Source of the DNA: JALQUL01 sp040382935
GTDB taxonomy: Bacteria > Pseudomonadota > Gammaproteobacteria > Burkholderiales > Burkholderiaceae_C
Direction: 5' to 3'
Length of the DNA stretch: 64,000 nt
NCBI GenBank assembly: GCA_040382935.1
Contig: JBEIEP010000002.1
Location: 113,656-177,655 of the forward strand
Numbering within the stretch: position 1 is the first letter of the stretch; every line of letters starts with the position of its first letter. The translations under genes were made by a program, and so were the position numbers. Below the pieces are notes generated by a model, which saw only the letters and a list, made by a program, of their open reading frames with translations, had not been told where the DNA came from and made no database searches. This document shows, in pieces, positions 35,952 to 44,777 of this stretch.

Positions 35952-36349
35952 ATAGTCCAGTGAATAGACCTAGCGCTCCGATACAGTCAGGAATATCCGA
36001 GGCGACGATTCAGCGAATGCTGAGCCTTCAAGAGTCCAGGGTGACGCTTGAGCTAAAGCAAGCAGACATCCAGCTCAAGGAACTGGATCATAACCAGAAA
36101 ATTGCCGACAAATCTATTGATGCTCAGGCGGCAGACCGCAAAGACGAGCGTGCTGTACTTAAAACGGTTCAGGCCCATCGTCTGGTTTTTGCGGCTTTTG
36201 TGATTCTGGTGATCGTTGTACTAATTGTCTTTGCCCTCTACATCAACAAAGAGGCAATTGTTCTTGACATCGTCAAGGTACTTTGTGGCTTTGCTGGCGG
36301 ATATGGAGTGTCGTCATACATTAGTGCAAAAAGAAAAGACGAAGAGTAG
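35948..36349 (+). CDS. Unknown 133-aa coiled-coil membrane protein, second gene of the cassette
   Basis: Not recognised. Residues about 22-75 are a charged, heptad-like helix (QRMLSLQESRVTLELKQ, IQLKELDHNQKIADK). Two hydrophobic helices follow: about 79-99 (VFAAFVILVIVVLIVFALYI) and about 104-124 (IVLDIVKVLCGFAGGYGV), with a short lysine-rich tail ending KRKDEE. The predicted form is a membrane hairpin with a long cytoplasmic coiled coil, similar in outline to small membrane effectors of defence modules and to some phage proteins; this is shape similarity only. The ATG overlaps the stop of the 68-aa gene. Confidence 0.7.
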   Translation: MNSPVNRPSAPIQSGISEATIQRMLSLQESRVTLELKQADIQLKELDHNQKIADKSIDAQAADRKDERAVLKTVQAHRLVFAAFVILVIVVLIVFALYINKEAIVLDIVKVLCGFAGGYGVSSYISAKRKDEE

Positions 36350-36414
36350 TGTGTTGGTGAGTAGCGCACTCCGATCGGTAGGCAAAGTGCAACCGTCAAA
36401 GTGAATCGTCACCA

Positions 36415-36551
36415 CCCTTGGCAGTACTGCGGTATTCGGCCACACACAAGACCCCACATAACAAGGTTCACCGGTTGGATGCGCTGGACGCTTACAACCA
36501 AAAGTTGGTCAAAAAGATTGCGGTGCGTGGCAGGTCAGTTAAAGGCGTAAC
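36415..36551 (+). pseudogene. Internal fragment of a res gene
   Basis: This stretch aligns without gaps to 37340-37476 of the intact res, with about 18 mismatches in 137 bases by hand alignment (about 87% identity). It lies just upstream of the intact res start. It is more diverged than the 5' fragment at 35501, so it comes from a different res allele. Together the two fragments flank the two-gene cassette in the order expected for one interrupted gene. Confidence 0.88.
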
Positions 36552-36604
36552 AGACTGTGGAACGTGAAAATGAAAATATTTCCTGCAAACTCAGTCGCGT
36601 ACCC

Positions 36605-39600
36605 ATGAAGCTCAAATTCAAAAAGCAAGCCTATCAAACCCACGCCGTTGAGGCGGTGGTTGATTGCTTTGCTGGGCAACCCAAGCGTGAGGGATGGCAA
36701 TACCGGGTAGACCCAGGGCGGGCAGTGGATGCTGGGGGCCAGGCCCTTGCAGCCCTGGATACCACGGGTTTCAAAAACGCGGACTTGGCTTTAACGCCTA
36801 GTCAAATACTGGACAACATCTATGCCGTGCAGCGCAGGCAAAACCTGCCGCTGTCGGCCGCTTTGGTCACAACCAAAGTGTGCGATGTGAATCTGGATGT
36901 AGAGATGGAGACCGGCACCGGCAAGACCTATTGCTACATCAAAACCATGTTTGAGCTGAACGCCCGGTACGGGTGGAGCAAGTTCATTGTGGTGGTGCCC
37001 AGCATTGCGATTCGGGAAGGTGTTTACAAGTCGCTACAGATCACCGCCCAGCACTTTCTGGATGATTACAAGAAGCGTGCCCGCTTTTTTATCTACAACT
37101 CCAAGCAGTTGCACAACTTGGAGAGTTTTGCCAGCGATGCAGGCATCAATGTGATGGTGATTAATGTGCAAGCCTTCAATGCCACCGGCAAAGATGCACG
37201 CCGCATTTATGAACCGTTGGACGATTTTCAGTCGCGCAAGCCCATTGATGTCATCAGTGCCAACCGGCCCATCTTGTTTTTGGACGAGCCGCAAAAGATG
37301 GAAGGCGGCAAAACCCTGGATTCGCTGGTCAACTTCAAACCCTTGGCGGTGCTAAGGTATTCGGCCACGCACAAGACGACGCACAACAAGATTCACCGGC
37401 TGGATGCGCTGGACGCCTACAACCAAAAATTGGTCAAAAAGATTGCGGTGCGCGGCATATCGGTTAAAGGCTTAACGGGCACCAACGCCTACCTGTACTT
37501 AGAGTCCATTGAAGTGTCCACCGCCGCGCCCGTGGCGCGTGTGGAGCTAGAGATGAAGCAGGCTAACGGCATTAAGCGGGTGCTGCGCAAGGTGGCCCGC
37601 AATGACAATTTGTTTGAACTGTCGGGTGCGCTAGAGCAGTACCGGGGCTTTGTGGTGGCCGATATCAATGCACTCACCAACACCGTGACGTTTACCAATG
37701 GGCACGAGCTGGTGGCGGGTGAGGCCACGGGCGATGTCAATGAACCGGCCTTGCGCCGTATCCAGATTCGTGAGGCGATTAAAGCCCACTTTGAAAAAGA
37801 GCAAGCGCTTTTTGCCCAGGGCATTAAAGTGCTGTCGCTGTTTTTTATTGACACCGTGAGCAAGTACCGCAGCTATAGCGATGCGGGCGAACAAGCGGGC
37901 GACTACGCCCAGATGTTTGAACAAGAGTACAACCTGCAACTGGCGCAGGTGCAGACGCTAGAGGACACGCCTTACAACCGCTACCTGCAAGCTATCCCAA
38001 CGGCTCAAACGCACAATGGCTACTTCTCTATCGACAAAAAATCCAAGCGCATGGTGGACCCAGAGACGGGTAAAAAGTCCACCGAAACCGACGATGTAGA
38101 CGCCTACGATCTAATCTTGAAAGACAAAGAGCGGCTGCTGTCATTTGACGAGCCGGTTCGGTTTATCTTCTCGCATTCAGCCCTGCGTGAAGGTTGGGAC
38201 AACCCCAACGTGTTCGTGATTTGCACCTTAAAGCACAGCGACAACACAGTAAGCCGCCGCCAAGAGGTGGGGCGTGGTCTGCGCTTGTGCGTCAATCATC
38301 ATGGGGATCGTATGGACAACCCCGCCACCGTGCACCAAGTCAACGTGCTAACGGTGGTGGCCAGCGAGAGCTACAAAGACTTTGTAACGGCTTTGCAGCG
38401 CGATATTAGCGAAGGCCTGTCGGAGCGGCCACGCGTGGCCGATGCGGCCTACTTTGTCGGCAAGGTGCTCAAAACGGCGGCCGGTGATGTGCCGGTAACC
38501 CCGCAATTGGCCAAGCAACTCTACGGATACCTGCTGATAAACAATTACACCAACGACGATAACCACATTGCCGATGCCTACCACGAGGCCAAAAAAGACG
38601 GCACACGGGCCGCTTTGCCCCCCGAGTTGGCCACTTATGCCGATGCCGTTTTTACGCTAATTGACACCGTGTTCAGTGACGCGCAGTTGCCGCTGCCAGA
38701 AGACGAACGCAAGGTAAAAGCCAACCCATTGAATGCCAATTTTGAAAAGTCCGAGTTCAAGGCCTTGTGGAATCGCATCAACCGCAAAGCCGCCTATACG
38801 GTGGCGTTTGAAACCCCCGAGTTGGTGGGCAAGTGTGTCAAGGCCCTAGAGGTTGAGTTGCGGGTTAGTCCTATGCAATACACAGTGATTGCCGGGGAAC
38901 AAAAAGAATCAGCCACGTATGACGATATGGCCAAGGGTGGTGGGTTTAAGGTGACTGAATCGACCACTGATTACGCGGTCGGTTCAGCCCATTCTGCCGT
39001 TAAGTACGACTTGATTGGCAGACTGGCCACAGAGACCCAACTGACCCGCGCCACCGTGGCCGGCGTGTTGCAAGGCATTAACAAAGCCGTGTTTAGCCAA
39101 TACCGCACCAACCCTGAAGACTTTATGCAACAAGCGGCCCGCCTGATCAACGAGCAAAAGGCAACGGTGATTGTGGAGCACATCGCTTACGACCCCACGG
39201 GGGACACGCACACGCTAGACATCTTCACCCAAGGCAAAGCCAAGGACGATTTCAGCAAGGCCGTAGAGGCCAAACACCACATTTACGACTACGTGTTTAC
39301 CGATTCCAAAAACGAGCGTGATTTTGTGCAAGAGTTGGATGCCAGCACCGAAGTGGTGGTCTATGCCAAGCTGCCACGCGGCTTTTTTATCCCCACCCCG
39401 GTGGGCAACTACAACCCCGACTGGGCAATTGCGTTTCAGGCTGGCAAGGTCAAACACGTTTACTTTGTAGCCGAAACCAAGGGGTCTATGTCCAGCATGG
39501 ACCTTAGGAAAATCGAAGAAAGCAAGATCGAATGTGCGCGACGGTTTTTCGCCAAAATTACCTCTGACCAGGTCAAATACGATGTGGTGGACGGGTATGG

Positions 39601-39625
39601 CAAGTTGATGGATCTGGTGGGGTGA
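36605..39625 (+). CDS. res: Type III restriction-modification system restriction subunit (Res)
   Basis: ATP-dependent helicase-nuclease that, with Mod, cleaves DNA between two recognition sites. The 1006-aa protein has a superfamily 2 helicase core with METGTGKT (residues 101-108), the DExx-box variant LDEPQ (Asp227-Gln230) and motif VI QEVGRGLRL (from 553). The C-terminal PD-(D/E)xK nuclease has Asp939 in NPDWAIAF and Glu957-x-Lys959 in VAETKGS. All catalytic positions seen are intact. The MKLKFKKQAYQTHAV start is shared with the truncated fragment at 35505; an ATG at 36557 is less likely. It is separated from mod by the cassette and res fragments. Confidence 0.93.
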   Translation: MKLKFKKQAYQTHAVEAVVDCFAGQPKREGWQYRVDPGRAVDAGGQALAALDTTGFKNADLALTPSQILDNIYAVQRRQNLPLSAALVTTKVCDVNLDVEMETGTGKTYCYIKTMFELNARYGWSKFIVVVPSIAIREGVYKSLQITAQHFLDDYKKRARFFIYNSKQLHNLESFASDAGINVMVINVQAFNATGKDARRIYEPLDDFQSRKPIDVISANRPILFLDEPQKMEGGKTLDSLVNFKPLAVLRYSATHKTTHNKIHRLDALDAYNQKLVKKIAVRGISVKGLTGTNAYLYLESIEVSTAAPVARVELEMKQANGIKRVLRKVARNDNLFELSGALEQYRGFVVADINALTNTVTFTNGHELVAGEATGDVNEPALRRIQIREAIKAHFEKEQALFAQGIKVLSLFFIDTVSKYRSYSDAGEQAGDYAQMFEQEYNLQLAQVQTLEDTPYNRYLQAIPTAQTHNGYFSIDKKSKRMVDPETGKKSTETDDVDAYDLILKDKERLLSFDEPVRFIFSHSALREGWDNPNVFVICTLKHSDNTVSRRQEVGRGLRLCVNHHGDRMDNPATVHQVNVLTVVASESYKDFVTALQRDISEGLSERPRVADAAYFVGKVLKTAAGDVPVTPQLAKQLYGYLLINNYTNDDNHIADAYHEAKKDGTRAALPPELATYADAVFTLIDTVFSDAQLPLPEDERKVKANPLNANFEKSEFKALWNRINRKAAYTVAFETPELVGKCVKALEVELRVSPMQYTVIAGEQKESATYDDMAKGGGFKVTESTTDYAVGSAHSAVKYDLIGRLATETQLTRATVAGVLQGINKAVFSQYRTNPEDFMQQAARLINEQKATVIVEHIAYDPTGDTHTLDIFTQGKAKDDFSKAVEAKHHIYDYVFTDSKNERDFVQELDASTEVVVYAKLPRGFFIPTPVGNYNPDWAIAFQAGKVKHVYFVAETKGSMSSMDLRKIEESKIECARRFFAKITSDQVKYDVVDGYGKLMDLVG

Positions 39626-39677
39626 TGGACCTGTATCAACGGGGTAAACTTCAAAGCCCAGCCACCAAGGATGCCCC

Positions 39678-40892
39678 ATGCCATTTGACACCCACAAATT
39701 CGCCGACCGCCTAGGCGCGATTGAAACCTCTGCCATTCGGGAACTTTTTAAACTACTGGGCAAGCCCGGCATCATCAGTTTTGCCGGGGGGTTTCCAGAC
39801 CCAGCTTTGTTTGATGTAGAGGGCATTGCACAGGCCAGTGCGGCGGTATTGGCCAACGAATCGGCGGCCGTGTTGCAGTACGGTGCCACCGAGGGCTATG
39901 GCCCAACGCGTGAGGCGATCAGCCGCTTTATGGCCAACAAAGGCGTGGCCGTGGCCCCAGAGGGCTTGATCGTGACCACGGGCAGCCAACAGGCTTTGGA
40001 CCTGCTGGGCAAAACCTTGATCTCTCCGGGCGACAAGGTGATTGTGGAGGCCCCCACCTTTTTGGCCACCATCCAGTGCTTCAAACTGTACGGTGCCGAC
40101 ATCATCGGTGCACCCATTGATGGCGACGGGGTGGATGTGGATGCCTTAGAGCAACTGATCGCCCTACACCAACCCAAGTTGGTTTACCTGATTCCCACCT
40201 TTGGCAACCCCAGCGGTGCCCAGTTAAGTTTGGAGCGACGCCAGCGCATTTTGGACCTGGCGGTCAAGACCAACACATTGGTGATAGAGGACGACCCTTA
40301 CGGTGAGCTGTATTTTGACCAGCCCCCACCCCCCAGCATTAAATCGCTGGCGGCCAAGGTGCCCGGTGCCGATGACCTGATCGTGCATTGCGGCAGCTTT
40401 AGCAAAATCCTAAGCCCTGGCCTGCGCGTGGGTTGGTTGATTGCGCCCCCTGAATTGCTGGCCAAAGCCACCATGTGCAAACAGTTTAGCGACGCCCATA
40501 CCAGCAATTTGTCGCAAGCCATCGCCGCGCGTTATTTGGCCTCTAACCGGTTGGATGCCGCCTTGGGTGCGGTGCGCAAGGTATACGCCGAGCGGGCACA
40601 GGTGATGGGCGACTGCCTGCGCCAGCACCTGGGCGATGCCATCACTTTTGTACCCCCCAAAGGCGGCATGTTTGTATGGGCCAAAATGCAGAACGGCCAA
40701 GACGCCAGCGCCTTTGCCAAACGCGCCATAGACCACCTGGTGGCCTTTGTGCCCGGTGCGCCGTTTTACGCCAAAAATCCCGATACCAGCACGTTTAGAT
40801 TGTCGTTTGCTACCGCCGATTTGGCCAAAATTAGGGAAGGTGTGGAGCGGCTGGGCAGGGCGCTGCATAGCGTCGATCAGGGTAATTCCTAG
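39678..40892 (+). CDS. PLP-dependent aminotransferase, 2-aminoadipate/aromatic type
   Basis: Fold-type I aminotransferase of 404 aa, of the group containing LysN-like 2-aminoadipate transaminases and MocR C-domains. Visible signatures are ISFAGGFPDPALFD near the start, LQYGATEGYGPTREAI, YLIPTFGNPSGAQLS, IEDDPYGELYFD with the cofactor Asp, and the PLP lysine in CGSFSKILSPGLRVGWL. No DNA-binding domain is attached. It starts 52 bases after res and marks the return to ordinary chromosomal sequence. The specific amino donor is not known. Confidence 0.88.
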   Translation: MPFDTHKFADRLGAIETSAIRELFKLLGKPGIISFAGGFPDPALFDVEGIAQASAAVLANESAAVLQYGATEGYGPTREAISRFMANKGVAVAPEGLIVTTGSQQALDLLGKTLISPGDKVIVEAPTFLATIQCFKLYGADIIGAPIDGDGVDVDALEQLIALHQPKLVYLIPTFGNPSGAQLSLERRQRILDLAVKTNTLVIEDDPYGELYFDQPPPPSIKSLAAKVPGADDLIVHCGSFSKILSPGLRVGWLIAPPELLAKATMCKQFSDAHTSNLSQAIAARYLASNRLDAALGAVRKVYAERAQVMGDCLRQHLGDAITFVPPKGGMFVWAKMQNGQDASAFAKRAIDHLVAFVPGAPFYAKNPDTSTFRLSFATADLAKIREGVERLGRALHSVDQGNS

Positions 40893-40992
40893 GCCCTGGT
40901 ACCAAATACTGGCCAACCGATCAGCGCTGCAAACCGGGATATGGGCTTAACATCCGGTTGTTTGAATTGATGGCATTTCACATGGAGTTCTC

Positions 40993-41436
40993 ATGAAGCT
41001 GTTTCGCATCGCCCTACTTGTATCGACCTTATTGATCTTTGTGGGGTGCGCCTCGCAGGTGCCTCTGCAGCGGGGTCAAATTGGTGCATTAACCCGAAAT
41101 GCAGCGCCTGAAGCTGTGGAGCAAATTCTGAACAAAGCCACGCCCAACGCGCAGTTCCAGTTTAGTTCGGGGGGTAACACCTTTGCCGTGCGGCATTTCC
41201 GGTTGCAAACCGGAACCCAGCAACAAATGACGATGGTTTGCACCCCCACGTGTATGCCAATTTTTTATACCGTCCCTGTCACAACGCCGTATTTGGTGAT
41301 TCAAACTTTACCCTCGCGAGCGCTGCACGCTTGGGGCACTATTGAAGAGCTCAGCAAGGATCCGGATACGAATATCAGCTCCATCATGCCTGAACTCAAG
41401 GTACATCTCGAAGTTGCACTGAAGGCGCCGAAATGA
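40993..41436 (+). CDS. Hypothetical lipoprotein, first of a pair
   Basis: A 147-aa protein with a lipoprotein signal peptide (hydrophobic LLVSTLLIFVGC, Cys19 as lipidation site). The mature part has APEAVEQILNKATPNAQFQF, then a strand-rich region with a Cys pair in VCTPTCMP. It is preceded by GGAG and overlaps the next lipoprotein gene by four bases (ATGA). No known family recognised; the helix and strand order is loosely like BamE-fold lipoproteins. Probably envelope-located and acting with its partner. Confidence 0.7.
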   Translation: MKLFRIALLVSTLLIFVGCASQVPLQRGQIGALTRNAAPEAVEQILNKATPNAQFQFSSGGNTFAVRHFRLQTGTQQQMTMVCTPTCMPIFYTVPVTTPYLVIQTLPSRALHAWGTIEELSKDPDTNISSIMPELKVHLEVALKAPK

Positions 41437-41789
41437 ACATCAAACGTGGGTTAACTATTGTTGCGCTTTGCCTATTGGCTGGATGTGTGGGGCCGCAGTT
41501 GAATGGCCATATGTTGGGGTTTCTTGACAAGGGGATGTCACCCCAAACGGTAAAGGCTAAGTTTCAGCAGGAGCCCTTGGCCGTGCAGACCGGTAAGTCT
41601 GGAAATCGCGTCGTAGAGTTTCAACGATATATGATGGCCAACGGGGTACAGGTTGATGCGTATATTCTGGCTTTTGAGAACGACAAATTGTTGTACTGGG
41701 GCTATGTCTCTGAGTTTCGGCGCTTAAACGATCAAGGACTCAACGCCGCGCTCAATGATGCCTTGCCCAAATTGTTCAAAACCAATTAG
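41433..41789 (+). CDS. Hypothetical lipoprotein, second of the pair
   Basis: A 118-aa protein with lipobox LLAGC (Cys18). After the anchor, LDKGMSPQTVKAKFQQEPLA resembles the 'G-M-S/T-x-x-x-V' helix that opens BamE/SmpA-like domains, followed by alternating strands (VVEFQRYM, VQVDAYILAFENDKLLYWGYV) and a C-terminal helix. Translationally coupled to the previous gene. Function unknown; a role in the envelope is inferred only from the lipid anchor. Confidence 0.7.
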   Translation: MNIKRGLTIVALCLLAGCVGPQLNGHMLGFLDKGMSPQTVKAKFQQEPLAVQTGKSGNRVVEFQRYMMANGVQVDAYILAFENDKLLYWGYVSEFRRLNDQGLNAALNDALPKLFKTN

Positions 41790-41840
41790 CGTAAACGCCA
41801 GGGACAGCGGAGGCACTAGGGTGGCTGGCGCTGCAGTGGG

Positions 41841-42749
41841 TTATTGAGGCTTAGGCTGGGCCACGCATAGCATCTTAGCGATCGCTTCAAACTCGGCCAT
41901 GTGCGCCGAAGTGGTGCGCGTGACCAGGGCAATCTCGCGCGCGGGGGCGGGGGCCACCAAGGGCTTGGCGCTGAGTGATAAGTGTTGTAGCAGCCCGCTG
42001 TCAATGGCCATGGCGGGCAGTAACGCAATACCCATGCCACTGGCCACCATTTGTACGAGTGTGAGTAGGCTGGTGGCCTCAATGCCGGGCACGCTGGCCA
42101 GTTCGCTGGTGCGGCACGCGCGTAAGGCATGGTCACGCAGGCAATGGCCTTCTTCCAACAGCAACAAGCGATCGGTCCAGTCGCGGCTATGGGCCAGTGA
42201 CTTACGTGCCAATGCCGGGTCACCCGGGCGGCCCACCAGCCAAAATTTGTCTTTATACAAGGCTTGAACGTGTAAGCCTTGGGTGTCGTAGGGCAGGGCG
42301 ATAAGCGCAAAATCAAGTTGCCGATTGCGCAAACGCTCTAGCAATTGGCCGGTCAAGTCTTCTCTTAGGGCAAGCTGCAAATCGGGAAACTTTTGGGCCA
42401 ACAAGGGCATTACCCGTGGCAGCACAAAAGGCGCGATGGTTGGAATAAGGCCTAGCCGCAGTGTGGCCTTCATGGGGAGGGCTGCGTCAAAAGCAAAGTC
42501 GCGCAGGTCTTCTGCGGCGGTAATGACATGGCGTGCCCGCTCCACAATGGCCTGGCCGATTGAGGTAAGCGCCACGGCCTGCTTGCTGCGTTCCACCAGC
42601 TGCACGCCCAGTGTGTTTTCTAGCTCTTTAAGCCCCGTGCTAAGCGTGGACTGGCTCACAAAACAAACCTCTGCCGCTTTGGTGAAGTTCAGGTGTTCGG
42701 CCAGCGCCAACAGGTAGCGCAACTGCCGCAGTGAGGGTAGGGCGGTCAT
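41841..42749 (-). CDS. oxyR: Hydrogen-peroxide sensing LysR-type regulator OxyR
   Basis: A 302-aa LysR-family regulator. The winged-helix domain (residues 1-60) includes LRQLRYLLALAEHLNFTKAAEVCFVSQSTLSTGLKELE-type sequence (core FTKAAEVCFVSQSTLS). The redox pair is present as Cys203 and Cys212 in EEGHCLRDHALRAC, matching Cys199 and Cys208 of E. coli OxyR. It is divergent from the rubrerythrin operon, and the 120-base gap carries OxyR-like spaced half sites, so it probably controls both its own gene and peroxide-reducing proteins. Confidence 0.93.
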   Translation of the reverse strand: MTALPSLRQLRYLLALAEHLNFTKAAEVCFVSQSTLSTGLKELENTLGVQLVERSKQAVALTSIGQAIVERARHVITAAEDLRDFAFDAALPMKATLRLGLIPTIAPFVLPRVMPLLAQKFPDLQLALREDLTGQLLERLRNRQLDFALIALPYDTQGLHVQALYKDKFWLVGRPGDPALARKSLAHSRDWTDRLLLLEEGHCLRDHALRACRTSELASVPGIEATSLLTLVQMVASGMGIALLPAMAIDSGLLQHLSLSAKPLVAPAPAREIALVTRTTSAHMAEFEAIAKMLCVAQPKPQ

Positions 42750-42763
42750 GAATGGATTCTGTT

Positions 42764-42800
42764 ATCTACGATTTAGATTAAAACTATCTAAATTATGCGT
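42764..42800. promoter_or_regulatory. Probable OxyR operator between oxyR and rubrerythrin genes
   Basis: ATCT (42764-42767), seven bases, AGAT (42775-42778), seven bases, ATCT (42786-42789), seven bases, GCGT. This repeats the spacing of the E. coli OxyR site (ATAG-N7-CTAT-N7-ATAG-N7-CTAT) with partly matching half sites. It lies 15 bases from the oxyR start and 70 from the rubrerythrin start. Confidence 0.55.
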
Positions 42801-42869
42801 TAGACAGATCACGCTTACAAGCCCAAAATTCACCCCGTTGTAACTTTATTCACTCAAAGGAAACCCACC

Positions 42870-43355
42870 ATGACACGACCTGACATCAAAACCCGCCAGA
42901 ACCTGGAATCTGCATTCGCAGGCGAATCCATGGCGCATATCAAGTACCGCTACTTTGCCAAGCTGGCCCGTGCCGCTGGTGACGAAGCCACCGCCACTAT
43001 TTTTGAGCGCACGGCCGACCAAGAGGTCATGCACGCCTTTGGCCATTTGGATTTGCTGTATCCCGCCGACCAAATGACACCAGCCAAGGCCTTGCAGATA
43101 GCGATTGAGGGCGAGACCTACGAGTACAGCGAGATGTACCCAGGCTTCAAAGCCATCGCCCTTGAAGAAGGCAACGCCGCTGCCGTGGCCGAGATGGACG
43201 AGCAGATCAGTGAATCCAAAGTGCACGCCGCGCAGTTCAAAGCCGTTTTAGAAAAGGCCGCGAAGCGCTTTGCCGCGTTGGCCAAAGTAGAGGAGCGTCA
43301 CGCCAACCACTACCAGCAAGCGCTTAACGCTTTGAGTGCATCCTCAGTGCAGTAA
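42870..43355 (+). CDS. Rubrerythrin-type diiron peroxidase (no rubredoxin domain)
   Basis: A 161-aa four-helix-bundle protein that reduces hydrogen peroxide at a diiron site. Iron ligands visible include Glu19 (AFAGESMAHIKY), Glu52 and His55 (DQEVMHAF), the second-half GETYEYSEMYP and VEERHANHY. The C-terminal rubredoxin domain of classical rubrerythrins is absent, but a separate rubredoxin gene follows 38 bases downstream. AAAGGAAACCC precedes the ATG. Likely induced by OxyR. Confidence 0.92.
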   Translation: MTRPDIKTRQNLESAFAGESMAHIKYRYFAKLARAAGDEATATIFERTADQEVMHAFGHLDLLYPADQMTPAKALQIAIEGETYEYSEMYPGFKAIALEEGNAAAVAEMDEQISESKVHAAQFKAVLEKAAKRFAALAKVEERHANHYQQALNALSASSVQ

Positions 43356-43393
43356 ACACCATTCAACCCTTTATCAGTTTTTTGGAGAACCCT

Positions 43394-43564
43394 ATGAAAG
43401 TTTGGCAATGTATTGTTTGTGGCTTTATTTACGACGAAGCGAAAGGCCTGCCACAGGATGGCATCGCAGCGGGCACCCGTTTTGAGGACATCCCCCAAGA
43501 CTGGGAATGCCCAGACTGCGGCGTCGCCAAGGCCGATTTTGAGATGGTGGAGTTGGGCCTGTAA
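43394..43564 (+). CDS. Rubredoxin
   Basis: A 56-aa one-iron electron carrier. The four Fe ligands are Cys6, Cys9 (CIVCGFIYDE) and Cys39, Cys42 (WECPDCGVAKADF). The start MKVWQCIVCG follows GGAGAACCCT. Position between rubrerythrin and a flavin reductase shows its job: passing electrons from NAD(P)H through the reductase to rubrerythrin. Confidence 0.95.
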   Translation: MKVWQCIVCGFIYDEAKGLPQDGIAAGTRFEDIPQDWECPDCGVAKADFEMVELGL

Positions 43565-43579
43565 ATGAAAGGCAACGAC

Positions 43580-44725
43580 ATGACCAGCGATGGAAAAGGC
43601 CTTGTGGTGGTGGGCAGCGGCATGGCCGCTTGGACCTTGGTGCGAGAGTTTCGCAAGCTCGATGCGGTCACGCCGGTCACCCTGGTTACTGAGGGTCAGG
43701 GGCATTTTTATAGCAAGCCCATGCTGTCCAACGCGCTAGCTGCAGGCAAGACCGCTGCGCAGTTGCTAGGCACCCCAGCAACCGAGATGGCCCAGCAGTT
43801 GAACGTGCAGTTGATGGCCGACACCCACGCCTATTCGATTAACAAAGATACGCAAACCTTGGAGACCAGTACAGGCCCTGTACCCTATCAGCGACTCGTG
43901 TTGGCGACCGGTGCCGAACCCGTGCGTGTGCCGTTGCAAGGCGATGGCGCGCATCGGGTGGTGTCTATCAATAGTTTGGAGGACTATGCAAGGTTTCGTG
44001 AATTGTTGACCGCTAGTAAGCGCGTGGTGATCATGGGTGCAGGCTTGATTGGGTGCGAATTTGCCAACGACCTGGTGCTGGGTGGCTACAAGGTCACCGT
44101 TGTGGACCCAAGCGCCCATCCCCTGGGTCGCCTGCTGCCTGAGCGGGCAGGTGTTATGGTGCAAGAAGCGCTAAGTACGGCGGGCGTAAAGTTTCACTTC
44201 GGAGCGTTTGTGCAGTCGGTACACGCAGAAGGCCAGGCGCTGCGCTTGGAGCTATCGAGCGGGCAGCAATGCCTGGCCGATACGGTGGTGTCGGCCGTGG
44301 GCTTACGACCCCGCTTGGAATTGGCGCAAACCGCTGGTTTAACGACCTCTCACGGCATCGTGGTTAATCGGCAGCTTGCAACCAGTCACCCCGGCCTATA
44401 CGCCCTTGGGGATGGCGCCGAGGTTGAAGGCCGATGGTTGCCTTACGTGATGCCCTTGATGCAGTGTGCACGCACCTTGGCCGCCCATTTGACAGGGCAG
44501 GCGGTTGCTTTGACCTACCCTGCCATGCCGGTGGTGGTCAAAACCCCCGCCATAGGGGTGGTCGTGGTACCCCCTCCAAATGGAGTTGCAGGCCACTGGC
44601 ATACCGAAAGCGGCCCGGATTTTGTGCAAGCCAAGTGGCTGGGTGAGGATGGGGCCTTAATGGGTTTTGCCCTGGTGGGTACGGCCACATCTCAAAAGTC
44701 TGCGCTACAAAAAATGTTGCAATAA
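43580..44725 (+). CDS. FAD-dependent rubredoxin reductase
   Basis: A 381-aa flavoprotein of the pyridine-nucleotide disulfide reductase superfamily. FAD motif LVVVGSGMAAWTLVREF, NAD(P) motif VVIMGAGLIGCEFANDLVLGG (core MGAGLIGCEFA), and the second FAD contact LYALGDGAEVEG are all visible. The small C-terminal domain is like rubredoxin-NAD reductases rather than disulfide reductases, and no redox CxxxxC is present. An ATG directly after the rubredoxin stop (43565) is possible; 43580 is chosen for the AAAGG before it. Completes the three-gene peroxide-reducing operon. Confidence 0.88.
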   Translation: MTSDGKGLVVVGSGMAAWTLVREFRKLDAVTPVTLVTEGQGHFYSKPMLSNALAAGKTAAQLLGTPATEMAQQLNVQLMADTHAYSINKDTQTLETSTGPVPYQRLVLATGAEPVRVPLQGDGAHRVVSINSLEDYARFRELLTASKRVVIMGAGLIGCEFANDLVLGGYKVTVVDPSAHPLGRLLPERAGVMVQEALSTAGVKFHFGAFVQSVHAEGQALRLELSSGQQCLADTVVSAVGLRPRLELAQTAGLTTSHGIVVNRQLATSHPGLYALGDGAEVEGRWLPYVMPLMQCARTLAAHLTGQAVALTYPAMPVVVKTPAIGVVVVPPPNGVAGHWHTESGPDFVQAKWLGEDGALMGFALVGTATSQKSALQKMLQ

Positions 44726-44777
44726 GACTTTCCCGGAAGGCTTGTCGTAGATTGCAAAATGCCTACGACTGTGGTTA

